Shown here: piece after piece, positions 11,301 to 20,000 of the stretch
Layout of the letters: each line of letters starts with the position of its first letter
Position numbering within the stretch: position 1 is the stretch's first letter
Source of the DNA: an uncultured Prevotellaceae bacterium
GTDB lineage: Bacteria > Bacteroidota > Bacteroidia > Bacteroidales > Bacteroidaceae
Direction: 5' to 3'
DNA length: 64,000 nucleotides
Assembly: GCA_900318775.1 (NCBI GenBank)
Contig: ONLY01000001.1
Span: 146,082-210,081, forward strand
Position numbers and translations under genes: made by a program
The notes under the pieces: model-generated
Told to the model about the DNA's origin: nothing
Seen by the model: the letters and a program-made list of their open reading frames with translations, nothing else
Database searches by the model: none

Positions 11301-14300
11301 TGAAGATTATGCCGATGTGGAGAAAGCCATTCATGGTAATTATTTCGGCATTTACAATATTGTGAACTTCCTTGGCGCTTTGAGCAGTGATGTCCACTTT
11401 AAACCCTATGAAGATATTCGTACCACCACCAATGCCGACAAGCTCACCTATGGACCAGAGATTAAGAAAGACGCACAAGGTAACCCCATATATTTGGATG
11501 AGGAAAAGACTAAACCGGACTATGTGGGAGATGATTTGACTTACTACGATTGGAAAGCTAAATACATTCGGGAGCGTCGGCGCAACAATGGTACTAGTTT
11601 CAACAAGGTGGCATTGGCTTCAGGAGTCTATTTGGAACTGACTACCGAAAAGAGTACAGGCGCAACACTCACTGAAAAGGATTGGGGCTATGTGACAGGT
11701 GTTATCGAGCTTGACCTCATTAATGTACAGTCTGGTGTTGGTGGCGGTTTTGTCTATGCCAAGAACGAGCACGGAGCTCCCTCCTATACCCCAAATAAGC
11801 ATAACACGCTTACAGCGCTGAATAAAGATGCTATCACCCGCAAAGACTTTTCATACGATGAGAACGACTTGAAGGAGTGGGAAACTTCAGGCAACTTTGT
11901 ACATAGTACACAGGTTATCATTGACGACTGTTATAATATCAGTGGAAAATATGAAGGAGATGATGCCGTTCCAGCCCACTATTGGTATATCAAAGGTTCT
12001 GTCTATGTTTATGATCAATATATCTCAGCTTACACAGGTGTTCCCAATGCCTATAGTGAGACTGTTGACATACCGTTGACAATTACGGCAGCCTCTCACG
12101 GCACTATGAAGCTGCTCAACATTATGCCTAACCGTTATGCATATTATGCAACAGCGGGTGTTCCACTTGAATCTGGCAAGAAGGTAATTATCAATGATGT
12201 AACCTACTACAAGAATGATCCTATTAGTTATTGGGATTGGTACTTGCTGAGTAAGTCAGAGCAAGCTTTGTTTGTGGAGGATACATACGTTAGTGTTGCT
12301 GATTGCAAAATTGGTGATACGTCTTATCCAGCAGGAACAGTTTTGTTGCCACAAGACTACGAAGCCTTGAAAGCGTCCGCTCCAAAGAAGCAAATTGATG
12401 GTGAAGAATCACCTTGGGTTCCTTCAGTTTACCATGTCGCACAGCAACAAGATGTGGACTTCGATTTTGTATTCCGTTCTTCTAATAATCTGAGTCATGA
12501 CACAGGTTACATTCTCACGTACAAAGTCAATAATCCTAAAGTGTGGGATACTTGGTATACGAAAGCGGCGAGTGCGGATCATGAGAAGAAGAGTCAAGCG
12601 GAATATAATGCAGAGGTTGGCTACGAAGATGGCCCTACTTATCATCTCCGTGGTTCTAAAGGTGGTGTTCTTGGTCAGCGTGAGTATTCTGTCACCAACA
12701 TTGTATCAGAGGAGGTGTATAATACATATCAATCCATAAAGGAGGAATACCCATCTGATATGCCAGAAAACCAGGCGGAGTTCGAACCTGCATGGATTGT
12801 AACTCGACGGGTAGAATTCAACGAGGGTGATGCTGTTCGTCATTTCAACGCAGGTACAGCCATTTCTGCAACGCAGGCATCAAAATTGGAAAATGGCAGT
12901 GTCACCCCTGCATTTGTCTGCATTGCTACTATCCAGATCGGTAAGACCGAATACATCTATTTAGACAGCAAGATGACGGGCGAGGAACGTGCTGAATATA
13001 TCAGTCGTTTTAGTGAGAGCAATCCTCGTTTGGCTACAGAAATAGAGAATAGTATAGTACCGGCATACATTTGTACAATCCCCGGCCTTTATGGCGGCAA
13101 CTATTATGAGCCGAACAAGAACTATCGTGGTTTGACAGCATGGTCTGCCATGTCGCCGTCCGACAGAGAAAACTTTGTGTTCAACTACGATGCACTTGAT
13201 GTTCTCATTGACCCTCGCTACAGCAGGAATGAAAACGGAAATGTGATATATCCTGAAGGGCAGAAGTATCAATATGATGGTGATGGCTATACTACAGAAG
13301 GACAGGCTCGTATGAACCGTGCTGGCTATTCTTTGGCTCAGCATGTGGACTATACGGCCACGTATCATGGGAACGGTACGCTGGAGTATGGAGGAGTGGA
13401 GATTACTAATGGCAAAGAGATTGACCGTACGGTGTTCGAACTCATCCCTAATGAGAAACGGCATTATGCACCTATTGGTGTGACAAGTGCAGGTCCTGTC
13501 TATGTTGTAAACAGTGATTTCCAAATAGGAAATACCCCTTATGCTGTGGGTTCTACTATTCCTCAACAGACCTATGAGAGTTTGGGCTCGAGCGATCAGA
13601 ATAGCATCACGATTATCAACTTTGATGATTCCGATGTAGGCAAGACTTTCTATTTCTGCCGTGAAAGCTATCAAGTAGGACATCATGGAAATGGCCAACC
13701 AGTAAAAGCAGTTAAAGCTACAGGTGGTGTCTCTGTGGGAGATATCCGGACTTTAGGCCAGACGGTGCCTGTTGGATTCTTGATTAGCCAAGAAGGTGAG
13801 GATGCCAGCAATACTTATGGTTATAATAGTTTGGTCAATCAACAAACGAATTTCACCATTCACGGCATAGCTCCAACAGAAACGAGCACATTGTATGTTT
13901 CTCGTAACTCTGATATCTTTGACCTTTCCACAGAAAAGATTATCACTGTAATCTATCAGTACGACTATGAGGAGAGTGATGAGTCTGCAACCCATGTAAC
14001 ACCTATCAGTGAGCGGCATGTAGTGAATATCCACATCATGTTCAAGAGTGGCGTGCCAAGCGTGGAAAGCATCAAGGCGCCTCAGATAGTGCTTCCTGGT
14101 GACTTCATTGGTTTGCGTGAGCCGAACGTTACTCCAGGTGCATATGAAGTGACAGGTGGTGGCTGGGAGATGTTCGAGAAGATTAGTGATGCTGAAAGCC
14201 ATACAAATGGTATCGACTATGTTCCAGGCGTTGATCCACTTTATTGGTATCAAGACGGCTATTATGTAGCATACTATGCTAAGACATATCTTGGTAAGAC

Positions 14301-17061
14301 CTATTCGAATCATGTGCCTTTGAGTGTTGCCAACTATCATGACCTTGATGCCGTGATGAAGGATAAGGAACATCATATGTATGTGGATAATCCTGGCGTG
14401 AAGCGCGAGAGTAAGATTTATATTGACAACCGCGATTGTCAGTCCGATCCAACTAAGAGCGAACTGGATCTTCTCAAGGATTTCTATGACTTGAGTGTAT
14501 TAAGTGGTGCTCCTGCTGCTGGTACAGCTTTGGAAGGACATGCTAATCTGAATAGTCATGTTCATTCGGCCAGCAATTTGGAATTCTTTCTCCGTGGCGA
14601 TGTGAGTCCGAAAGCTTATTCAGTAGCAGGGGGCTCTTCCGCAGGATGGGTACCTATTGGCAATGACAACACAATGGGCGAGATGGGGCAGTGCTTCGAG
14701 GGTACGCTTCATGGCGATGGCCATACTATCAGCGGTCTTGACCATTCTCTCTTCGGTCACCTTTGTGGTGAGGTTTACAACCTCGGCATTACGGGGTCAT
14801 TCTCCTCTGCAGGTATTGCAGACGAGGGTAGCGGCTATTTAGAGAACTGCTGGATTGGCACGACCGACTGTTCGACAAAGGACAAGAAGGCTCTATTTGG
14901 AAGTCCTATAGATACAGAAAAGCGTACGGTACATATGGTGAACTGCTATTATCCGAAGGAGAACCAATACCTTGCTGGTAGCGGCGCTACAGAGTTGCCA
15001 ATGCGTTCTTTCTATAATGGCGAGGTAGCATACGATTTGAATGGATTCTACTTGTTTAAGCGGTATTGTGACCATACGTCGTCAGTCAATACTCATCCGT
15101 ATAGTTATTATACAGTGGGCGACGACAAAGCATTGTCGCTCCAGACGGGCTACTATGAGAATGTGGCAGGACCATATCTGTTCTATGGTAAGGAAGATGC
15201 ATACCTTGGCAGCTATGTGGAAAGCCGTTTTGTAGATGGCGATTTCCAATATGCTAATGGCACGATACCTGATGTTATAGACGAAAGATATGATACAGAC
15301 CAAAAGGGCTTCTATCCTATCTGGCCTGATGACTATCTGTTCTTTGGACAGGCATTAAATTATGGCCATATTGAGAAACGCACACATCAAGATTATCCAT
15401 CTGCCATCAAACGTGGCGGTGGACGCATACTGTCGACCAGTATGGGCAACCGTGTGTTCCGTGCTCCGGCCTACTACCGTTCCAGCACTATGGGCGTGGC
15501 GCATTTCAATCCTTATGCAGTATTTGCCCAGTCAAAGAAGGACGATGAAACCAAGTTGGCGTACAAGGATATGACGGCTATTGATTTCAGTGGAGGTAAC
15601 GGTGACATGGCGGCAGGCTATCAGCGAGGTTTGGCTGCAGCGTCGAACAACTTGCCAGTCCGTTTCTATCCGCCTCTGCTTGACGATGGAGGTCTTTCAG
15701 CCTTTGTCAATGCCGACTTGACCAAGAATCTACTTGTATACACAGGGACTCCAGGTGGAAAGGGAGTGGGAGAAACGCCTACAGCTGCCCAAAAGACAGC
15801 AAATGTGGTGGGTGCTTATCTGACAGATGGTGCTTATGCAGAGACGGATGCATCGTACCGCACGGTGGCATTCCATGACCCGACTCCTATCCGAGGTCAT
15901 TGGGTACAGCAGTCTGGCGCAAGCTATGTAGCGACGAACGACCATTTGCTGGCCGACCGTCAGGATTTCAATGCGCCTATGGCCTATCATTTTGCAGACA
16001 GCAAACGTATGTGGTACCAGCGTACTCCTGATAATTATGTTAATAGGACTGTTGGTTGGGAAGGCATCTCCCTGCCGTTCGAGGCAGAGATTGTGACAAC
16101 TGATGTGAAGGGTGAACTGACTCACTTCTATCAAGGTAGCGAGATTGGACACGAGTACTGGCTGCGTGAGTTCAAAGGCAATGTGGTGCAGAAGAAAGAA
16201 AACAATACTCCAGTGGAAGGTGTCTATACTGCAGACTTCGACCCATTGGCCCAAAGCAACCACGAGAAGGACTATACAAACACGTTCCTTTTTGATTGGT
16301 ATTATAGTAAGGACAACTATCTTGACCGCAACTCAGATGAATACCAAAAGCTATACTACAGCGGTGGTTATCTCAATGAACACTATCCAGTGTCCGACTA
16401 TCCGTATGCTGCTGCAGGAACTCCTTATTTGGTAGGCTTCCCGGGTTCGACCTATTATGAGTTTGACCTTAGTGGCGAATGGACTCCAGAGAACGTCGGT
16501 CGCTATCCGAGCACGATTCCAAGTCCTGGACGTCAGTACATCACTTTTGCCTCTGTAAGTGGCACAGCCATAGGTGTCAGTGATGCAGAACAAGGCGGTG
16601 TCACAGCCAGCGGCTATTCTTTCACACCCACTTATCTGAATAATCCTGTGGCTGCAGGTCAGGATGTGTTCATTCTCAGCGCAGATGGCAGTGGATTCGA
16701 GAGGGTGGAAGGAGGCAGTGCATCCATGAGCGCCTTCAGACCTTACTTCGGAACAACGGCTTCGGCAAAGGCACGCCGTATTGTCTTCAACGATACGAAC
16801 TCGCAAATGGGAGGCGATGCAGAGGATGTGTCTGACGAGTTGGATGAAGGCGTGGACATTCGTGCCAAGAAGCATAAAGTGATTGTTACCTCCAATCTGC
16901 ATTCTGTGGCCAATGTGCGTATCATTAATGCCAATGGACTGTGTGTGGCTACTGGCAGTGTTAAGTCTGGCCAAACTATTGATGTTCCTGTTGAAGTCAG
17001 CGGCGTTTATGTAGTGCTTGTTGCAGATGGCCGCTACAAGAGCAAGGTTGTAGTAAGGTGA
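5374..17061 (+). CDS. Giant YGGG-repeat secreted protein with type IX-like C-terminal tail
   Basis: This 3895-residue protein begins at TTG 5374, with GAGGAG at 5359-5364 as ribosome binding site; the next ATG (5404) would remove the basic part of the signal peptide (KNRYIILYVMSLLATVVAQAQ region). Residues 25 to about 1750 hold dozens of short repeats of the form G-N-V-Y-G-G-G-N ... T-x-V-N-I, as expected for a right-handed beta-helix. The middle (about 1750-3800) is less regular and contains recurring modules of the form I-G-x-T-x-Y-x-x-G-x-x-I. The last 60 residues (VRIINANGLCVATG ... YKSKVVVR) look like a type IX secretion sorting domain, so surface export is likely. It is 20 bases after a fimbrillin gene and 28 before a second YGGG gene. 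An adhesin or matrix role is inference; I see no catalytic motif. Confidence 0.85.
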   Translation: MKNRYIILYVMSLLATVVAQAQISIGGNVYGGGNEGNLSGKTEVVIRSADIDGSVFGGARQANVGGSTFVNIDGEHMSGDILINYVYGGNDIAGTIGTSDELPSALTETEENGIDNSYNAFILTTPERTETTGSLTEQPYKIYIGQMFGGGNGDYDYLSEGSPYLGMTRPELNKAYQEIRGGSCVILYGGGNNVTVKEATDICIDNSSAITYDIQDAEGNTKLTDERLRRMGVYQLGGAGENVATSDAYQFSRVFGGNNKAPMDIRPKWHLVRGKVRNLYSGGNCGAMTHAKGIFLAINSDEMEVGNVYGGCRMADVNPDKRSIAKEEIEGVLCPEGYAARVHIGGGKIHNVYGGNDISGVVYGGNAVGIHSSILGNVYGGGNGSYPYTDNADLKGSDLYGDFYYDVNQLLGLSEGTAFTGAQSAEALNRFRPNAEAVSVRLIGTADKQTIIGGAVYCGGNSATLHSSSSTAKAELKIGAYVFADNVFLGSNGENMVTEQVLKRLAHNVTEQGVITTDDNDYDFSQMDLTDADQFALYMKGCEMGVKPHVVFDPDYVPYSTYFGSFFCGGNVGSVFVDESTTSTTIDIAHSIIIFDKLVGGCNKAYVKKTQYNAAFDGGIITNGNAGVDLTLNLSGLKMRPMRWPVAGVDDDAALPDLPLVWNTVKNVHDAEGHTIPVAWNDETWSGGDALQSTMNRRLTGGNIYGGCYESGHVDGNVVININGTLMDRDGERGVFDSVAVDENGEATTGENGEDYVILATRSGVILDEQEWDVLGSALSVYGGGYGKNSEIWGKTTINLNKGYVFQVYGGGELGAIGKGTRNAETGELEYDMVNGYNPRYSTCINMHGGSVGRSRKFHDENMAECEYIYGGGFEGLVVGNTRINLGNGRIFGSFGGACNADILGHTETYVGQWIDGENVVTGFPWVRDHIYGGNDFGGQIMGAQDFIGRVSDAALGKVYDGGMTTASAYVEYAQGHMENIFGGCFGDYDYEDDEYVNRVINKSYLSNAFVNIRPIANSDNVIKKVLGAGEGHSGDRYGDKSQDRSYVLIDIPDDMENFKGTEIFGAGSHDGLGMRYSQAETSDAGFNVNKASAIIDLVRGQIKAVYGGSYEEGITRRTMVNVPEGSTIQVDKIFGGAYGMANNAPCDVYEAIVNYSSADALVAQAIYGGNNSYRRTLYGTVNINCPVYSNTERTYQATVYGAGYGVNTWSQYTEVNLNDGAVVYEAYGGGQNGQLLNKESVNQWKINEPSLYTLLNGYTDNGLSSSLAKSNRLHVADASRPEKYNANVHIYEGAKVTGYCYGGGLGDGSIPHSGNVYGTTYIDLLGGTVVKDLYAAGTTGSVKDSLGVRTFVASATAYVEGGTARNVYGGGWKGSVGHHNGTIAAANDGDILGETHVVIGKLDGDSFVNGIPAVERNAYGGGEGGAVFGATHITLLNGYVGYRFHSDWADNVETPNIDERYEEKVDDETWKGDGTNRLYDSGCIFGGGYIDNSSVDEAYVKMMGGHVRNSLFGGGEIAAVGRGIISVSGEENSTRKLQGIYKAGKTHLEMFKGYVHRNVFGGGRGYNNVGEGGTLYSDGYVFGQTEVHIHGGEVGTARGVSLGHGNVFGGGDIGYVYSAYEKEGKVCVGKKVGERYVDEVNEGYYYQNEGGHFEHGEYVGGSFVLDEGSNVLTEDCKVLIEPHCKVTSAVTINGHSYSVGEYVPTEVLNTLKNKNDDNDKEIWACLDPAGIIIYNAVFAGGNTSSGSAAVYVNTTTVFGNATASIHDAYHRDFITLGTGRTGGLYGDGNLTFVDGYRGLNITNYGTDYYSIRPEIGITEFHALPAREAAYYELKYKCIRECTDKDGTHYKTGTGNSKASTITADDALTLFDGITDGQESLLITDPATGQLIPNPLYWEENGVVSIYAGRLMNTIQRADFCGVFGSRMVMMGAQDRVPEIVDYNNYTINRVREVSLNQQHSIIESDLMLKPNPTGPEDYADVEKAIHGNYFGIYNIVNFLGALSSDVHFKPYEDIRTTTNADKLTYGPEIKKDAQGNPIYLDEEKTKPDYVGDDLTYYDWKAKYIRERRRNNGTSFNKVALASGVYLELTTEKSTGATLTEKDWGYVTGVIELDLINVQSGVGGGFVYAKNEHGAPSYTPNKHNTLTALNKDAITRKDFSYDENDLKEWETSGNFVHSTQVIIDDCYNISGKYEGDDAVPAHYWYIKGSVYVYDQYISAYTGVPNAYSETVDIPLTITAASHGTMKLLNIMPNRYAYYATAGVPLESGKKVIINDVTYYKNDPISYWDWYLLSKSEQALFVEDTYVSVADCKIGDTSYPAGTVLLPQDYEALKASAPKKQIDGEESPWVPSVYHVAQQQDVDFDFVFRSSNNLSHDTGYILTYKVNNPKVWDTWYTKAASADHEKKSQAEYNAEVGYEDGPTYHLRGSKGGVLGQREYSVTNIVSEEVYNTYQSIKEEYPSDMPENQAEFEPAWIVTRRVEFNEGDAVRHFNAGTAISATQASKLENGSVTPAFVCIATIQIGKTEYIYLDSKMTGEERAEYISRFSESNPRLATEIENSIVPAYICTIPGLYGGNYYEPNKNYRGLTAWSAMSPSDRENFVFNYDALDVLIDPRYSRNENGNVIYPEGQKYQYDGDGYTTEGQARMNRAGYSLAQHVDYTATYHGNGTLEYGGVEITNGKEIDRTVFELIPNEKRHYAPIGVTSAGPVYVVNSDFQIGNTPYAVGSTIPQQTYESLGSSDQNSITIINFDDSDVGKTFYFCRESYQVGHHGNGQPVKAVKATGGVSVGDIRTLGQTVPVGFLISQEGEDASNTYGYNSLVNQQTNFTIHGIAPTETSTLYVSRNSDIFDLSTEKIITVIYQYDYEESDESATHVTPISERHVVNIHIMFKSGVPSVESIKAPQIVLPGDFIGLREPNVTPGAYEVTGGGWEMFEKISDAESHTNGIDYVPGVDPLYWYQDGYYVAYYAKTYLGKTYSNHVPLSVANYHDLDAVMKDKEHHMYVDNPGVKRESKIYIDNRDCQSDPTKSELDLLKDFYDLSVLSGAPAAGTALEGHANLNSHVHSASNLEFFLRGDVSPKAYSVAGGSSAGWVPIGNDNTMGEMGQCFEGTLHGDGHTISGLDHSLFGHLCGEVYNLGITGSFSSAGIADEGSGYLENCWIGTTDCSTKDKKALFGSPIDTEKRTVHMVNCYYPKENQYLAGSGATELPMRSFYNGEVAYDLNGFYLFKRYCDHTSSVNTHPYSYYTVGDDKALSLQTGYYENVAGPYLFYGKEDAYLGSYVESRFVDGDFQYANGTIPDVIDERYDTDQKGFYPIWPDDYLFFGQALNYGHIEKRTHQDYPSAIKRGGGRILSTSMGNRVFRAPAYYRSSTMGVAHFNPYAVFAQSKKDDETKLAYKDMTAIDFSGGNGDMAAGYQRGLAAASNNLPVRFYPPLLDDGGLSAFVNADLTKNLLVYTGTPGGKGVGETPTAAQKTANVVGAYLTDGAYAETDASYRTVAFHDPTPIRGHWVQQSGASYVATNDHLLADRQDFNAPMAYHFADSKRMWYQRTPDNYVNRTVGWEGISLPFEAEIVTTDVKGELTHFYQGSEIGHEYWLREFKGNVVQKKENNTPVEGVYTADFDPLAQSNHEKDYTNTFLFDWYYSKDNYLDRNSDEYQKLYYSGGYLNEHYPVSDYPYAAAGTPYLVGFPGSTYYEFDLSGEWTPENVGRYPSTIPSPGRQYITFASVSGTAIGVSDAEQGGVTASGYSFTPTYLNNPVAAGQDVFILSADGSGFERVEGGSASMSAFRPYFGTTASAKARRIVFNDTNSQMGGDAEDVSDELDEGVDIRAKKHKVIVTSNLHSVANVRIINANGLCVATGSVKSGQTIDVPVEVSGVYVVLVADGRYKSKVVVR

Positions 17062-17089
17062 TAGTTGAATTTGAAAAAAGAAGATATTT

Positions 17090-20000
17090 ATGACTCGAAA
17101 GATGATGATTCGGATGAAGATGTATATGAGAACAATACTAATCCTTTTTCTGATAGGGTGTACATCGGTTACTGTGTGGGGACAGACTCCTGCATCGCTT
17201 ACCACGCTTGGTGATTTAGGAGAAACAGGCAACTATATCATTACGGCAGATATAGATGCGAGTGGATACAACTCTTTGGCTTCCTTCTCGGGTACGTTGG
17301 AGGCGGCCATTAACCCTGAGACAAGGATGCCTTATCGCATCATGAATCTGAAGGCTCCGTTGTTTACGGCTCTTACTGGTATTGTGAGGAATCTGGTGCT
17401 GGAGGACGTGAACATCAGTGGGCACAGTGGTAATACGGGTGCTGTTGCTTGTTCAGCCAATGGTGCTGCCCGCATTTATAATGTAGGTGTTCTCAGTGGT
17501 TCGGTGGGTGGAACGGCTAATACCGGTGGCCTTGTCGGTCTGCTGGCTGGAACGGCTCGCGTCATCAATTGCTATAGTTTTGCAAACATTACAGGAGGAA
17601 GTAATGTGGGTGGCTTAGTTGGGAATAACGATGGCACCCCCACCGCTGGCAACATTACCACCATGGTCATGAACTGTGCTTTCTATGGCAACATCACGGG
17701 CGGTACCACCAAGTCCCCAGTCTATGGTGGCAACATTATTAACAACGTGAGGCATGATAGCAATAGAAACTTAGATGGCTTGAACACATTCAACTACTAT
17801 TGTTATGAAACGCTGACAGGGGGCATTACGGATGGAAAATACAATTGTGCATTGGCTGTAGAGAAGAAATACTTGACGCGTTTTGAACTTTATCGCCACT
17901 TGTTGAATAGCAATAAGAAGCTGGCGGCGATATATGCAACAGGTTCGGCGGACAATGCCAATCAAATGCTCAAATGGGTACTGGAAACTGCTGACAGAAC
18001 CCAATCATCTCCAAAGCCTTTTCCTATACTGAAAGAACAGGCTAAATTCCCCTCTATTGTGAATCCTGATGTTGAACATGCACCTGATAGCGCTGTTGTA
18101 GGCCGCAATCAGGGCGGGAAATTGGGACGTACTCTTTCTGTTGCTATTTTGACAAAGAGCCAAAAGACGGCAGGAGGGCAGAGTTGGCCTGTGTCTGATG
18201 CCTGCAATGTGCAGCAGACGAGTTTGACGCTTGTCCGTACAGACATGGACACCACTCGATTCAATTTCAATTACGACAAGGTTCAGTTGCCCTATTATAA
18301 CGATGTGGGCACAGGAAACTGCACGGAGAACCGTGTAGTGACGGGTTGGAAGATTACCCAGATTAACGGTGGCACGTCAGGAACGTTTGAAGCGAAGGAC
18401 GGTTGGGGTGGCTATAACTTTGCCGACCGCAAATGTACTCAGAAGGACTTGTATTCAGTGAGTGGAAGAGTGTTCTCTCAGGGTGCCTATTATGATGTGC
18501 CTTATGGTGTGACATCCATCACAATTGAGCCTTATTGGGGAAAGGCGGCATACATGGCCGATGAGTATTATGATGTGGTGTACAAGAAAGACTTCTCTGC
18601 CCCACAAGGAGTGACGCAACTATCTAAGCAAGTCGCTGTGGGTACCACCAAGTTTCATGATCAGCGGATAGAAACTTCTGTTTCTAATGCACTCTCTTAT
18701 ATCAACAAAACTCTTGGAGGGTGTGGTTCTACCGTCTATGACAATGCTGTTGTATTGGTGGGTAACCGCCATCTAGATGCCGTACCATCAAACGGAGATA
18801 TCCCTTTCACGATGATGTCGGTGGATGAGGACCATGATAATGAGCCAGATTATAGTTTAATTTATCATCACAAAGACCGATTGGCGGTTGCGCCCATCCG
18901 TTTCGACTTCTTGAGTGTGCCTGGCACAGCGCAGGCGCAGAAGCCTAATGACGCAAGTTTGATTTGTAATGTCAGTATTTTCAAGACCAAAGGCTGGTTT
19001 GAGATTACGAACACGTCTTCGATGTACTTCACTCAGTTTGAGTACGAAAACTTGAAGAATATCAGCAAGGTGAATTCACCGCTTATCTTGCAAGGAGGTG
19101 TGTTTGACCAGTTTGTGTCTACACAGAGTGATGATGTCACGGGAAAGACTATTTATATCCATGTGGGAGGAAATGTATGGTTCAAGGAATTTGGCATGGG
19201 CACCCATGGCGATGGCAGCAGGTCTACACCTCATGTGCCTGTGTCGGTGACGGGCGGCGATTATGACGGCTTTTATCTGACGGGCACATACAACCAGGAC
19301 GCAACCGTTAGGGACGATGATGCCGAGTGCTACATCAGCGGTGGTCATTTTCTCGAAGCGGCAGGAGCATTCCAGGAGGCCATCAACGGCTCTGTCCGCT
19401 GGCAGATTTACAATGCGGATATGGAGAATTTCTATGGTGGTGGCACGAATGCGGCAAAACCTATCACAGGGGATGTCACGGTTGACATCTTCAATAGTCA
19501 CGTGACCACCTTCTGTGGAGGTCCAAAATTCGGTAACATGCAGACTGGCAAGAAGGTTACGACTCGTGCGGAGGGATGTGTATTCGGCAACTACTTCGGT
19601 GCGGGATTCGGTGGACTCTCGTATTCCAAGAAGAAGTATTATGATGAACAGAACTACAACTTCGGTTCTTGGCAAAAAGCCTATACTTCTGACCGAGGTA
19701 AATATTATGATGGAAAAACTACTATTGCGGTCCAGGCAAAGTATGGCAAGAAGGGTATTGGCGTGGCTACTGATTTCGATTATGAGTTCTTTGTGTGGAG
19801 TAAGGGTAATACTGGTGGACGATTCTATGTAAAGTTTGCCTCCTTCTCGCTGGCACAATGTAATGATGTGGAATCGACATTGAAGAAGTGTGTCGTCAAC
19901 CAGAACTTCTATGGCGGTGGAAGCTTTGGAAAGGTGACAGGTACCGCTACTTCTGTGCTGGAAGATTGCACGGTTCAAGGCAGTGTGTTTGGTGGAGGGT

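Noticed and set aside
16351..17232. 293-residue minus-strand frame across the end of the giant gene and start of the next
   Set aside because: It overlaps a sorting tail and a signal peptide that are clearly coded on the plus strand.
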